Shown one piece after another: positions 35,840 through 48,832 of a DNA stretch of 64,000 bases; the first letter of the stretch is position 1, and the number at the start of each line of letters is the position of its first letter. Both the position numbers and the translations under genes were made by a program. The DNA comes from Paulownia fortunei. Its lineage: Eukaryota > Streptophyta > Magnoliopsida > Lamiales > Paulowniaceae. The DNA lies in contig CM033110.1 of NCBI GenBank assembly GCA_019321725.1, positions 11,153,278 to 11,217,277 on the forward strand, read 5' to 3'. The notes beneath the pieces were generated by a model. It was not told the DNA's origin. It saw only the letters and a program-made list of their open reading frames with translations, and did no database searches.

Positions 35840-36910
35840 CATTTCACGTTTCGTCTTTTAAAATGTTAGTGTGTCAATTTGCATACATCATCCTTCAATT
35901 TTCGACAAATTCAATCCAATTTTTGTCATAAAATTGAAAATCTGCCGAAAAAAGTACATGACCGTAAGATTTTTGATATTTTTTTTATTTTAGCGTAAAG
36001 AATAATAAATTTGTTCATATGACATGCCAAGCGAAAATTTTTGGAGGAAAATAACTTATTTTGCTCAAATGGCATGCCAACTGGACCATTTTGGAAAAAA
36101 AGTCTATATCTTTTTTAATCACTTAAATAATTAGATTATTTAATAGTCATTAGGTAAATAATTAATGAAGTTGAGAAGAAAAATAATTAAAACATCTTCT
36201 TCTTCCCTTCTCTATCTCTTTTAATCACTTGAATGTTCATATAATTTAATTATAGTTAAATAAATCATTAACAAAATAATTAAAAGGATAAAAATAAATA
36301 ATTTAAAACAGTCTTGCTTACTACATTTTTTAGACACTTATAGAGTCACATAATTCAATTGTAATTAAATAAATTCTTATGCAAAGACTAAAAATAAGAT
36401 AATGGCTAAAGTTCATCTTCATCTTCTTTTCCCTTTTTAATTAATCAAAGGTTCTAAAAAGAAAATAAATAAGTGAAATCGAATTTCTTCTTCCTTTTTC
36501 TTTTTTTCTTTTTGTAAACTTTTTTCTTCCTTTTTCCCGGTGTTTTATTTACTCTCTTCTTTGCCTTCTGCATAAAATTCTCTCTTTCTTTCACTTAAAA
36601 AAAGGAAGAAAAATCGCAAAGAAGAGAGAAAAGAAAAGACAAGGAAGAAAAGGATTGAGAAAAAAAATATGCGGCGAAAAAAGAGAGAATTTTTCCTCCA
36701 AAAATGGTCACTTTGGCATGGCAACGAACAAATTTGATAAATTTTCTCTCCAAAATTGAAAACCCCCCAAATTTTGAAGTCATTTGCCGACATGACTTTT
36801 TCTCGTGGATTTTGAAATTTTTAGTGAAAATCGGATTGAAATTGTTAAAAATTAAAAGATGATGTATGTAAATTATCACACTCACATTTTAAAGGATGAA
36901 AATTGAAATG
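35840..36910. mobile_element. Long-TIR DNA element, Mutator-like
   Basis: Terminal arms of about 220 bp are inverted. The left arm CATTTCACGTTTCGTC, ACATCATCCTTCAATTTTCG and CAAATTTGTTCATATGACATG (about 36007) matches the reverse of the right arm (CATTTCAATTTTCATCC, ACATCATCTTTTAATTTTTAAC, CAAATTTGTTCGTTGCCATG). The middle is pyrimidine/purine-rich and non-coding; the minus-strand frames at 36545-36885 are low-complexity. No 9-bp duplication was recognised. It interrupts the duplicated segment copy 2. Confidence 0.65.
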
Positions 36911-37262
36911 AAACCAACATATAAGAATGAGAATGCAATTTTGCCTTTTTTTTGGAGATAAATTCTCCTCATTACAAGAATCATTACATAGCATTTGTCA
37001 ATGAAGTTTAGTTAAAGTGATAAAATTGAGGTTTCAATACTCTAAGATTTTGGATTCAAATGGCACTAGATGTATAAGTATTTATGTACTTCTATAATAA
37101 TTGATCACTTGATATTAGTAGTTGATATTATTAAATTATTTATTAATAATTATTGATCTTATTAGTTGATATCAAATAAATTGATATATTTAATAAACTC
37201 ACTTAAAAAATTAGTACATGACATTCGAAGGTTGCAAAATATAATGTTTAAAATAGATCTGG
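36911..37262. other. Remainder of duplicated segment and unassigned AT-rich DNA
   Basis: 36955-37010 and 37230-37262 align weakly with 30500-30570. Between them lies about 200 bp of unmatched sequence, perhaps another insertion. No gene. Confidence 0.4.
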
Positions 37263-37708
37263 TGTGGTATCATTCCTTATCTCCGTGTAGTCTTACCAAG
37301 TGCTTAAGTGGGTTCTTCCATGTCTTTGAGCATTGATTCCACGTGCGCGATTAACTCCTAAGTGAATCCTCACATGCGGTCAACTCCTCTTGTGTGTGAT
37401 TAACTCTTAAATGGGTCTTTGACTGTAGTACGCACAAACAGTTAGGGGTCCCCGGAGTTTGCCCGAGATATCTATTCGAGGCTCAAATCAGCAATAGAGC
37501 TAGAGAGAATGAATTATTAGAGAATAACCAGTGTACCTTCAAATGATGAAAAATGGAGAATTTATGTGAGAAGATTGAAGGGTGTAATCTTGTGTGGTAA
37601 GGTGCATAGACCATTTTAGTTTTACAAGTATATGGACTTGGGCCTTGTGGCCTTAGTCTAAGCGTTGTAGCTCATCTTCTTTATTTACTTATTGAAATCA
37701 TGACTTAG
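37263..37708 (-). repeat. Element A 3' LTR, outer part (continues at 43114-43149)
   Basis: TGTGGTATCATTCC at the left edge corresponds to TGTGATATCACTTC at 49895. Shared blocks include AAGTGGGTTCTTCCA, AACTCCTAAGTGAATC and GTGTGTGATTAACTCTT. It ends with CTTAG (37704-37708), the target duplication of element B. The remaining 36 bp of the LTR (CATAGCC to GACGCATCA) lie at 43114-43149. Confidence 0.8.
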
Positions 37709-39696
37709 TGGTCGGTTATCACAAATCTACTAAATTTAAACCTTACTCTTCAATGATTTTTTAATGAGTATAGAGTGAGTAAAAGTCGATTGCACGAGAA
37801 TCAAATATAACTGATTTACTATCGACTTACTAACTAAAAAATTTAACTTCAAAATTACTAATCTAATGCTTAGACTCAATAAGTAAACTCTAGAAATAAA
37901 CAACAAATGGTTGTGGGGTTTTGATTCAATTAACTAATATTGAAAAAAATTAAATCTAAATAAAATGTAAAGCAATCAAAATCAAAACAACAAGCAACAA
38001 GTGATTAAAGTAGGTTGACATTTCTTTCACCACCACTAAATAATGGGTTGTAATTTCATATTAATATTATTAGCAACTTGCCATTGAAATTATTAACCAT
38101 AGGTAATAACAAGCTCTATTACCTTGATCTTTCCTTAATTGCTCATTAGGTAGAATAAACTCTCTACCTAATTTTCTACCCATCAAACAACATAGAACAA
38201 ACTCTCTTGATTTAATTCAATAGATGCATTAAAATAAGAAAGATAGATTGATCTAATCAAGAACCATACAAGCTCGGATCATTCAACTTAGGTTATATTT
38301 TTCATTGCAATTAACAAAAAATATCCCATAATCATTAATCATAATTTAATACACATAATTAGAAATTCAAGACAATTATGGATTCAAAATCTCTAATATA
38401 GTTGTAGAAAATTCTCAAACCCAATTTGGTTGTATACCAAAATTAAACAAGAAAATACCCATTAAGATATTAAGCATGAAAAAACATACACAACTTCAAT
38501 TGAAAATTGATCAATAATACCAAATATTTAATTATAAGAACCTATATCTATGGCTTTGAAATCACCCTCAACTAAAAAGAAAATCTAGCCTAACATGATA
38601 AAAAACGACAAGAAAATTAAAAGTAACAACATTGGGAGCCAAATAAATTTAAAGGTTGAAGAAGATAGTTGAGGCTGATGGTAAATTATGGATGTCTTCT
38701 CCTCCAAATCTCTTTCACTTCTTTTTCCTTAATGCCAATACCCAAGATTGCTTCCAAATGTGAATAAATTCTAGAGAGTGAGTGATAAATAATGTGTGTA
38801 TTGAGAGGATAGTGTGTGAGAAAAGTATGAGATGGCATGTAAATTTGTTGTAGAATGTGTATTGTGTGTTTTGATTTTTGAAATCTAGAGTGTATATATG
38901 GTGTCTGATCTATTATATATATTTAGTATATAGATATAAAAAATGTGCCAAAAAGAGTGAAGGGCCGCCACTTGTCACAACTCCAAGCAAAAGTAATCAA
39001 TTCTATTACACAGATAGCACCTAGGCTCCCTATTTTGGTGCCTAGGCGCTAATTGCTCTATTTTTTTCAGTTTTGGCTCCTAGGTGCAATAGCCTCACTC
39101 TTCTTTGGCGCCTAGGTGCGATTGCTGTAGTTTTTCTCCTTCACTTTAGTACTTTAACATAATTTAATATTGTTCAATTGATTTTTTACCTCTTTCTAGA
39201 ATGAAATGGCTTTTGATGTCTTCATAAGGATTGCAGTCCTATCTGTTATCTTTCTACAACCACTTGAATCAGCTCTATATCACATTTGTGGAGAGAGTTA
39301 TGTTAAAAATACCAAAACTGCTATATCTGAAAGTTTCAGTGCACTTATAACTTTTTAACCGAGGTTTTCTCTTTGAAATTAATTGAACTGAGATAAGTTG
39401 TCAACATAAAAGTTGTAACTCTATCACTTATATTTCTAATGATCTAAGAAGAAAATCAATAGGGCTTTGGATCAGAAATGTATGGCCTTAATACAAAAAC
39501 TGCCGTAGTAATACTGTGTTAATGTAATTTGGTCCAAAAATATTTGTTTCAACTTCGTTTTGACTCATTTTTAATCTTTTGATTCCCAAAATCCTATCAT
39601 ACACAAAACATTAATAAAAAACTTAATATTAACAAGAACAAATAAAGAAAAACATAGAGGAATTGATATAAAATATGTAAAAATATACACTTATCA
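37709..39696 (-). repeat. Element B 3' LTR
   Basis: Aligns with 41165-43113 through shared blocks such as AATTTAAACCTTACT, AACAACATTGGGAGCCAAAT (starting inside 38620-38645) and CCACTTGAATCAGCTC. It begins TGGTCGG and ends TTATCA, giving TG...CA ends. Three CCTAGG palindromes lie at 39010-39120. Confidence 0.85.
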
Positions 39697-39732
39697 CTTA
39701 GCCTATTGGGTCTCATGGACCATGACGCATCA
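39697..39732. repeat. Stray 36-bp end of LTR A inside element B
   Basis: CTTAGCCTATTGGGTCTCAT through GACGCATCA matches 43114-43149 with two differences and 50361-50397 with a few more. It sits between element B's 3' LTR and its interior, where a polypurine tract should be. Confidence 0.85.
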
Positions 39733-41164
39733 TAAACCGTAGAAGCTCACAAAAGCCATAACCCAATTTCTAATGAAAGAGTTAAACATTATAGGCTCTT
39801 CTTTTGGTATAAATCTCTACTATACTGAAGACATTATATGAAATCAAAAGGTCTTTAACAATGGTTGTAATGTGGCCAAGAGGATAGTGTGTGGCTTAAG
39901 AAAGAAAGGGATAGGATACAACAAAGGTTCTAAAAATCTCATAAAATGAGAGACATAAATCTCATCAAAAAATGATTCTCATAATCCACAAGTTTCAACA
40001 TCAAGGCCTAATATCATTATGTTGGGCCTTTTTTCATCATTCTCGTCAACTTAGCAATATTTCAATTTTAGTTGCAACTCATAACATTTTTTTTTAACAT
40101 TTTGCAACTTTCTTCCTTTTTTTTTTCTTCTTTATATATATATATTCCTTCTTTCTTTGAGCTTCTCGTACTTATTTTCTCTTTCAATCCAAATTTCTTC
40201 TGCAATCTCACTTTGTCAATGAAATGTCTCCCAAGTTCCAATTTATTTTTAAAACAAGGGTAGGATAGTAGTGTATTTAGCCTAGATAAAATGATATGTT
40301 AAAAATAGAAAATGCTTATTCAATGAAAGACTCAAGTGGCTCACTATGGAGAATATTTATTGGAACATCACATGGAGAATAAGCTGATTTGACTATGGTG
40401 CTAGAAATACTAGTATCTTAATTATTTTCAAGTGATGCTCAATCAATCGTTTGCTTCGACAGACCTCCGGAAGAGTTCTAATATTCAACTCCTACATTCA
40501 AAACCTATGTGATAATTAAAGTGAGGGTACAAGAACTAATTATTTTGACATACTTGTCTTCATACTGAAAAAACATAACTATTTGTACAAAAAGAGTTGA
40601 GTATAATCATTACAAAAATATATCAATTAAAGAATAATACTATGGTCCAAAACAACACTTATCATCAGACACAACCATATCATGTACGCTCAATTCTCAT
40701 CATAGAAGTTAGAAGAACACCTAGGACTCAAAAACTTAAACTAAACACATATAAAGCAAAACAAAGAAAAATTTAAGTCAAAAAAATTAAAAAATTTAAT
40801 CCTCCCCTCAACACTTCATCCTTACATTATCATCAATGTAAGCCTAGGCTACTAAAATAAAGAATTAAATGTAATAAGGTTAGATTGGAATACATAAAAA
40901 CAAAGCAAAATAAAAGAACTAAAAGAAATAAAAGGGATAGAAAGAAAAAGAGAATGATAGTTAGATAGATCATATTTGTGATTGTGAGCTCTCAAATCCT
41001 TCTTTTCCATCCATTAGGTTGTCTCCCAACAAGCACTTGATTTAACATCCTCAGCTCGACATAGCCTCATTTCTCACTCATTAACATATGTTGACATTGC
41101 CATCATCCATTCAATCATTGATTTATGATTTTGAAGTACCTGAATAAGTTTGTCTCCTTGTAGC
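39733..41164 (-). other. Element B interior: 3' non-coding remnant
   Basis: Minus-strand sense, no coding frame. It has the GTGCTTGTTGGGAGACAACC box near 41016-41035 and a GATGATAATGTAAGGATG stretch near 40820-40837, both positioned as in Athila 3' regions. Short open frames are low-complexity. Confidence 0.55.
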
Positions 41165-43113
41165 AGACCAACCAAATTTAAACCTTACTTTTTAATAATT
41201 TTTAATGAGTATAGAGCGAGTAACTATAAGGATCAAGACTAACTAATTTACTATCGACTCACTAACTAAGAAACTTGACTTCAAAATTACTAACCTAAGG
41301 CTTAGACTCAACAAATAAACTTTAGAAATAAACAACAGATGGTTGGGGAGGGGTTGATTCAATTAACTAATATTGCAAAAATTAAAACTAAATGAAATGT
41401 AAAACAATCAAAATCAAAACAACAAGCAACAAATGATTAAAGAAGGTTGAGGTTTCCTTCACTACCATTGGACAATGGGTTGTAATTTTATATCAATATT
41501 ATTAGCAATTTGTCATTGAAATTATCAACCATAGGTAATAACAAGATTTATTGCCCTAATCTTCTCTTAATTGCACGTTAGGTAGAATAAACTCTCTACC
41601 TAATTTCTTACCTATCAAACAACCTAAAACAAACTCTCTAGATTTAATTCACTCAATGCATTAAAAAGAAAGAAAGATTGATCTAACAACAACCACACAA
41701 GCTCGGGTCATTCAACTTAGGTTATATTTTTCATTGCAATTAACAAAAATATTCCATAATCATTAACCATAATTTACTACACATGATTAGAAATTCAAGA
41801 CAATTATAGATATAAAATCTCTAATCTAGTTATAGAAAATTCTCAAATCTAATTTGGTTGCACACCCAAACAAAACAAGAAAATACCCTTTAAGATATTA
41901 AGCATGAAAAAACATAAACAACTTCAATTGAAAAATTGATCAATAATACCAAATATTTAATTACAAGAACCCATATCTAAGGCTTTGATATCACCCTCAT
42001 AAAAAAACTAAAGTCTAGCCTAACATGATCAAAAGTGACAAGAAAATTAAAACTAACAACATTGGGAGCCAAATAAATTTAAAAGTTGAAGAAGTAATTG
42101 AGGTTGATTGTGGATTATAGATGTCTCCTCCTCCAAGCTTCTTCCACTTTATCTTTCTTGATCAAGATTGCTTCCAAAGGTTCTAGAGAATAAGTGATAA
42201 ATGATGTGTGTATTGAGAGGATAGTGTGTGAGAAAAGTGTGAGATGGTATGTGTAAATTTTTTTTAAAGTGTGTAATGTGTGTTGTGATTTTTGGAATCT
42301 AGAGTGTATATATGGATATGTGTGGTGTAGTATATGTATATAGTCTATACATATCCAAAAATATGTCAAAAAGTGTGAAGGGCTGCCACTTGTCACCTCT
42401 CCAAGCAAAATGAATTAATTATGTTACACGGATGGTGCTTAGGCTGCCTATTTTGGCTCCTAGGTGACAATTGCTTTGTTTTTATTTACTTTTGGCATCT
42501 AGGCTCAATGGCCTCAGTTTTCTTTGGCGCCTAGGTGTAATTGTTGTAGTTTTTCTCCTTCACTTTATTGTTTTGATACTGTTAAGCTTTTTTCAATTGA
42601 TTTTTGACCTATTTTTAAGATGAACTGGACTTTTGTACATTTATAAGCATTGTAGCCCTATCTGTTAGCTTTCTCCAACCACTTGAATCAGCTCCATATC
42701 ACATTTTTGGAGAATGTTATGTCAAAACTACTAAAATTGCCATATCTGGAAGTTTCATTGCACTTCTGACTATTTAATTGAAGCTTTCTCTTTGAAACCA
42801 AATGAATTGGGATAAGTTGTCAACATAAAAATTGTATCTTTATCAATTATATTTCCAATGAGCTAAGAATTAGGTCAACAGGGCTTTGCATCAGAAATTT
42901 ATGCCCATAATATAAAAACTACTGCAGTGAAACTGTGTCAAAGAAATTTGGCCCAAGAATATTTGTTTGAACTTTGTTTTGGCTCATTTTCGATCTTTTG
43001 ATTTCTGAACTCCTATCACGCATAAAATTTTAATAAAAATATAATATTAACAAAAACAAAGCAAGAAAGACAAAGAGGAATTGATATAAATATATAAAGA
43101 TTTGCACTTATCA
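41165..43113 (-). repeat. Element B 5' LTR, end truncated
   Basis: Direct repeat of 37709-39696. Similarity stops near 41165, where the copy should end in ACCGACCA-like sequence on the minus strand. Differences from the other LTR are frequent, including several indels. Confidence 0.85.
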
Positions 43114-43149
43114 CATAGCCTATTGGGCCTCATGGACCATGACGCATCA

Positions 43150-43165
43150 TAAGCCCCCACTCTTA
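43150..43165 (-). promoter_or_regulatory. Polypurine tract of element A
   Basis: On the minus strand AAGAGTGGGGGCTTA directly precedes TGATGCGTC, the first bases of element A's 3' LTR. It would prime plus-strand DNA synthesis in an active relative. Confidence 0.65.
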
Positions 43166-44532
43166 GGTAAGCCTCACGTATGGAGGGTTAGTCGAGAGTG
43201 TAGAGTGTTGGAGCAGGTTGAGTGCATTTCACAGTGCATTAACTTAGCATTAAACCTATTAGCACTCCTTGAGGGATGTAGAAAATCTTCTTAACTTTTG
43301 TTGTCAACCCTAATGAATGAGTTTTTGAACTCCGAAGCCAACCATTCTCTTAGAAAGAGTCATCTTTACTTCCAAGGATTGACTCTTGTTGATATACTTG
43401 AAGATCCACTGGGTGTTGTGACCATCATCTACGGGCGAGGCTGGATTTTAGGTCGAGGCATTGCCTCAACCTTGATAAACATTGAGGCTTTATGTCCCAC
43501 CATTTTGTCTCTTAGAATTGATAATAAATCAAATTCCATCTTCCTTATCAAATGGAAACTCTCTTGGTTAGCTCATAATTTTCTCCACTTTATCCCAACA
43601 TGAATTACAATCAAAATAATAATACCTTGTGGAAACTTTGTCAAACCAAGTCTGGTGTACTTAACATTATTAAATAAGTTGCATCACAACATTTGCCTCC
43701 TAATGTACATGTCGCACAAACTCTTTTCACTTTGGTGAGATTTATTACAACTAGTTTGTTTTAGAATTTCCAGGTCTAGCAGCTTTCATGTGACAACATA
43801 TTTATCAAGTCGAGCCAAGGCTCGACTTGACTTTATGTTTTATCCTTCTCTATTTTTTTAATCTTTTTTTTGCACAAAATTTTCTTTTCCTAGTGTTTTA
43901 GCCAGTACCTCATACTTTTTGTGATGTTGTGATAGTATTATGTGCTTTTGCTTGCCATGTAAATCACTATCGTTTGGTCAAGAGAGCTTTCTCTCTATCT
44001 CCATAGTAGTTGGGTCAAGGTGACTTTGCGTCACCCTCATGAGTGTTGGTTCGAGGGAGCATGACTATTGTCGATAATCCTATCATCAGCCTTAAGGAAG
44101 GAGTTTGTGACCTCTAGAGCTAATCATTGCTTTCTTGATTTTGAGGGAGTCACCAAAGATTTAGGTCGAGCCATCGGCTTGACCTGGTGGTCATTTCCCC
44201 TTGTTGGTTCGAATCTCGGCTTAAACTTAGTAGTTTATCTTGCTTTGATTTCGTTAAATAGAGTTTGGAGTCGGGGGGTACCCTAATTATTGCGCTTGCG
44301 CATAACCCCTATTTTGGGATTACCCAAGTTTCAAGTGTGGAGGCTTTGGAGACACTCGAACATTAGCTTGTCTATCTGTCTTACTCTTGCCTTGTTGTTT
44401 ATTCTTCTTGACATTGTGTCAAACACTTTGGGACAACACTTAGTAATAATAGAAGGGTCTCGAGTCACATAGGTAGAGATCAGAATAGCACCGTAGAGGT
44501 CAAAGGTGGCAGTGCAAAGGCACCACCATTGG
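43166..44532. other. Element A interior, left part
   Basis: No gag or pol on either strand. It is richer in GC than the surroundings with several plus-strand open frames (43298-43603, 44068-44286), none recognised. GTCGAG-containing motifs repeat irregularly. Confidence 0.4.
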
Positions 44533-44537
44533 CTTTA

Positions 44538-46837
44538 TGTAATCCCCAATTCTCAATTCTTTCCTACATAGCCAATAATAAGCATTTTGCATGAATATGC
44601 ATCTAATCAATGTGCATTATTGAATTATGGCATACAAATAGTATGATTGCACGAACATGAATAATTGTTATTATATATTTCAGTTATGATTTAACATGTA
44701 TTAGTACATAAAATATGAGATCAAACTTTCATTTCTTAATTTAAGATATTCCTTAAGTGCCCTTTTTGCAGTGAAAAGCTCGGTATCTCGGTTAAGGAAG
44801 ATTGATGTATGGAATGGCCATAAAATGAATTATTTGTATTGCTCCATACTAGTTATATACTAAAGTGATTAATTACCTAAATATTTACTTGAAATATGTT
44901 ACATTTGGCTAAGAACTAAAAGTATGCACAATGGTGCAATTTGATTGGTTGGTTGACTAGGTTGCATAAAATCATTCTAAACCGCATTGCACTTGATTAT
45001 AACACCAAAGCATCAATTTTTGTCATCTTCTTAGCCCATGAACGTGGCTTTTGGTATGAGAAGACACCAAGCATGAGACAACCAATCATCACCCTCCACT
45101 TACCTCTCTTTGAAAGGTCAAAGAAATCATTTTCATCCATATTTCTTGTGGAAGAACCTCAAAAATGACCAGCCCTTATTATCCTAAGTTTCTCCCAAAT
45201 TTCTACACTCTCATACTCACAAAAGTTGAATTCAATCCATAGGAATCCATAGAACACAAGCTAGAACAAGTTTCCATCCTTTTAAGCTTAAAAACCGTTG
45301 ATTTTGAATCTTAAATCCAACTTAATCAAGGTATATTCTTTTTCAATGTTTCTTATGATGAATTTGTAGTATCTTGGATGGTTACATATTTTATTATGTT
45401 TTTGTATGATTGAAAACTTAAGTAAGTTACACTTGAAGCCAAAACCAAGCTAGTTAAGCTAATTTTTAGCAAAATTGATAGTCTTGTGAAATTGTTTAAT
45501 TTACTTGTTTCTATTGATTTTGTAATGCTTATATTGTGTTTGGAAGTTTCTTTGAATGATTGAAAACAATAGCAATTAGTTTGCTTAATTGAAGGTTAGA
45601 ATCAATTTAAGTTAGAATCAAGTTTACGTCATTTTAATTCGGATTGTATTCATGTTTTAGGGGCTGCCCTAATAATTATGTTTGAATTATTAGTTATTTA
45701 ATGGCTACCCTAATGTTTAATATCTTGAATTAGTAGTAAAATATGGAGTATGCATTGTTTTTAAGGTTATGTAATTGATATGTAATTCTTTACAAAAGAT
45801 TAAAAAGTGTATATAAACTTTAACTAGAATAGACTAAATAATTTATAAAAAGAATATTAAATGGTACATGATTTGATTATGTTAGGCCTTTAATACATCC
45901 TATCTTCCAAAGAGATTGGCCTTTTCACTTAGCACAAAGTGGACTTGAGGTAAGTTGAAGCTTTCATTTGGTGTATCACAAGAATCATATAATGTTTGTT
46001 CATGTTTTAATGTGATTGTTGTTGTTTGTCAAATGATGTAATGTTTCATGCATTTATGGTTTATGAAGCATGATACTATTAAGGATATAATGATGTTTTT
46101 GAAAAAGAAGTATGATACTTGATTGATGGTCGGGTAGACAAGGGACGCGGGAGGGACCGGCGGACCCAACAAATGGTGGCAAATACTTGAGGTTGAAAAA
46201 CCGGTATAGGAAAGCCACAATGAATGAGATAGAATACGGCTAATACCTGAGGTTGAAAGATCAAGTATGGAAACCCCGTATTATTTCTCTTATTGGCCAA
46301 TCATTATGAACAGGTTCCGAAAACTACAGTCTATCGCTATTTAATTAGGTACCACACTTCAAAGGCCCTAAAGAATGATTTATCAATGAAAGTTATTAAA
46401 TAGAATATTGTATTTAATAATTTATGAGATGTGCATATATGTTATTTGTTATTGCATCAGTTTCATCTTACTGAGCCTTTAGCTCATTAGATTCATGTGA
46501 TGCAGGTGGAAATGTACAGGTTTAGAGGTTGACTGAGTCTCCAGAGCGGCCGGACAGAGATTTGTTCATATGCTATGCTTCGACCTGTTTTGTAGTTTAT
46601 TTTGAAAACTCTGTTTTGTTTTTAAATAAGCCGCTCTATTATGGTTTTGTAAACATATGTACTCAGTTTTGATATATGTATATGGTGTATTTAAAACGAT
46701 TCAAGTTCTTTCTCTTATAGCTAAAAATGAGAAATTTTATTAAAAACCATAACTCTAGTAAAGATGAAAAATTAACATTTCTTGACTTAACTGTATCAAC
46801 TTGTTTAGGCTCTATAGTTAGGTTAAGGGGTGTTACA
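44538..46837 (+). mobile_element. Element C: 2.3-kb solo LTR (Tekay/Del-like)
   Basis: Begins TGTAATCCCC and ends GGGGTGTTACA, near-inverted termini with TG...CA. It is flanked by a perfect 5-bp duplication CTTTA (44533-44537 and 46838-46842). There is no interior or partner LTR, so it is a solo LTR left by recombination. The right part (TGAGCCTTTAGCTC, then GCAGGTGGAAATG and CGGCCGGACAG) is typical of long LTRs of chromovirus Tekay/Del elements. Orientation is plus, opposite to its host element A. Confidence 0.85.
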
Positions 46838-46889
46838 CTTTAGGTCGAGCCACCACTATTGTTGTGGATGGTGATCCAGAGGTCATACA

Positions 46890-47065
46890 AGGGATGCATC
46901 AGGATAAATGTGTGTAGTATCACGGTAGGTGATACCTTCAGGTTGAGTGCGTGTAGGTCGTGCATGCAGGTAGAGTGTGGCATGCTTCCAGGTTAAACAT
47001 GGCATGTGTGTGAAAGTCGAGCAGGGCGTATGCGCACAGGTCGAGTGCAGTGCACGTGCGATGCC
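46890..47065. repeat. Degenerate GC-rich tandem repeat in element A
   Basis: About five units of 22-30 bp, each with a form of CAGGTCGAGTGC followed by a GTGCATGC-like palindromic stretch. Confidence 0.6.
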
Positions 47066-47149
47066 GTCACCAGGTTCACATACGTTGTACTCGCTTGTTG
47101 TCATCTTTGTATCCATTTTATGTTTGACTGCTTCCTCTAGTTAGGGGGT

Positions 47150-48260
47150 TGGTTCGAGTCGCCATTGAGTTAATGACTTAGACAACTTTTTTGTCCAAGA
47201 TTATATAGGCCATTTCGCTCTTTACTTAATGATGGGAGTGAGTTAGTTGAATCGGGTGAGAAGGTTAGCTCCTTAGGGTCATCATCGTCGTTGGAGTTTG
47301 GTAAGTCTAGGAGTGAGGGTATTACCTTTTTTTAAGGTTTAGCTGAGTCGATGGATGTGTTGGGTGAACCCCCCCACTTGTAGTCGCGTCAAGGATGTCA
47401 AGGTATGTGACATATGTTTATACGGTTATGTTCTTATATTACTTAGACATTTTTCTTTTGTTGTCTGAATAGTTGATTTACTCAACTTTTTTCTTCTTCT
47501 TTATTTCTCCTTGCTTGCTTGCATCTAATGCCTTTGTCTTGTGTCAATACCTTTGTTTTTGTTTTGTTTGCAGCCAAGAAATTAGACTTCGCTACACTTC
47601 ATTCCCACAAGTTTGGGGAGTCTAGTCCCTCACATACTCCTAGCAGAAGTGGCGTACTGGCCACTCGAGGCGAGAGATGTGGTGTTGATAAATGTGACGC
47701 ATATAGGAGCAAAGGTGGATGTAGGGTTTCTCCCACCCCTTTGAGGGCCTAAGAGCGTAAGTTATCATCGCGTGATGTTGCTGGCGCTGGTGGAGGCTAA
47801 CCTATTGAGGTGTCACTAGAGGTCACTTCGAAGAGGCCTCATGATTTCTCTTGTTCTTACTCCCCGTCATGGTGTGAAGAAGGATTACTTCACCTACAAG
47901 GTGAACTAAGTTGAGGGAGTGGAGTCCCTTTTGGATGTTGAAGATCAAGCATTGGGCTCGAGGAAGACTCATAGCATGGTAAGTTAATATAATGTCATCG
48001 CCTTGAGGTGAAGTCTGATCGTGCTATCGCGAAGGTTCTTACAAGGGCATTGACCCTGGTGAGTTGTTCCTCTCATTCTTACACTTACTCTATTTACTTA
48101 GTTTTTTTTGCCTTATTTTTCTTTTTTAGCTTACTAATGCTTCTTGTTTCCTTGCAGCGTCTCATGCTAGCCTTCATTCTGAGTAAGGTAAGGCATCCAT
48201 GGAGACCTCTCTTGGGGTACTGGCTATGGCAGCAGGTGGTGTTGGGTTGGTGACATCCCT
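47150..48260 (+). other. Coding-like region antisense to element A
   Basis: Plus-strand stretches look like exons: a Ser/Glu-rich frame near 47225-47330; 47575-47752 after a TTTGCAG acceptor (KLDFATLHSHKFGESSPSHT); 47865-48060; and 48159-48190 between TTGCAG and GTAAGG. Stops and shifts break them. Tat-lineage elements are known to carry extra reading frames, some antisense to pol, and this could be such a remnant. No family could be assigned. Confidence 0.3.
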
Positions 48261-48832
48261 AGTCTTGATGGCGAGGGCGCCTCTATCGGGGTGGCTGCGA
48301 TGGTCCTCCCATTCCTTCTACTTAGTTAAATATGCTCCTTAGAAATATTAGGATTTTTGTATCTAGTTAATGCCTTTGTCGTTGTTGGAACACTTGCTTT
48401 ATTTTATCATTGCTACTTTTATTTAGTTAGACATCGGTGGCATGTATAGACAACTTCCACTTTTATAGGTACACTTTGCTTCTTTTAATGGATTTCTTCA
48501 TGTGAGGTTTAAGCTCACATATATCTTTGATGCATGTTTATCTTTACGCCTTGTTGAGGTTGCACCATATGGATTATATGCCCTAGTTTTTTTTTCCAAA
48601 TGTGGATTGTCGAATGGTGTTGTGTTGGTTGTCACTTCATTGGGAGGTCACTATTATGCTATGTTGTTTTATGCGAAGATGGCTCCACTCAATTTTTTGT
48701 TGCATTGGGCTCAGAAGGCATATGGCTACTTCTTATGGGACTTATAAGTTGGCCCAAGGAGGAGAGTAGCCACTATTTATGGGACTTTTGTTGATTTTAA
48801 TTTATGTGGAGTTGTCTTCACATGTTTTATGT

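Larger units (their letters stand above)
37709..43113 (-). mobile_element. Element B: Athila-like LTR element, deleted interior
   Basis: Two LTRs of about 1.95-1.99 kb (37709-39696 and about 41165-43113) flank only 1.4 kb of interior. Read on the minus strand it starts TGATAAGTGCAAATC. The target duplication is CTTAG on the left (37704-37708) and CATAG on the right (43114-43118). The interior has lost gag and pol but keeps the downstream Athila-type box GTGCTTGTTGGGAGACAACC (minus, about 41016-41035), as in element D at 61111-61135. The end of the right LTR next to the interior is missing, so one deletion removed the LTR end, primer site and coding part. Confidence 0.7.

Noticed and set aside
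36545..36885. Two minus-strand frames of 82-96 codons
   Set aside because: Phe/Ser-rich translations of a purine tract inside a non-coding DNA element.
46883..47116. 77-codon minus-strand frame
   Set aside because: Product of the GC-rich tandem repeat.
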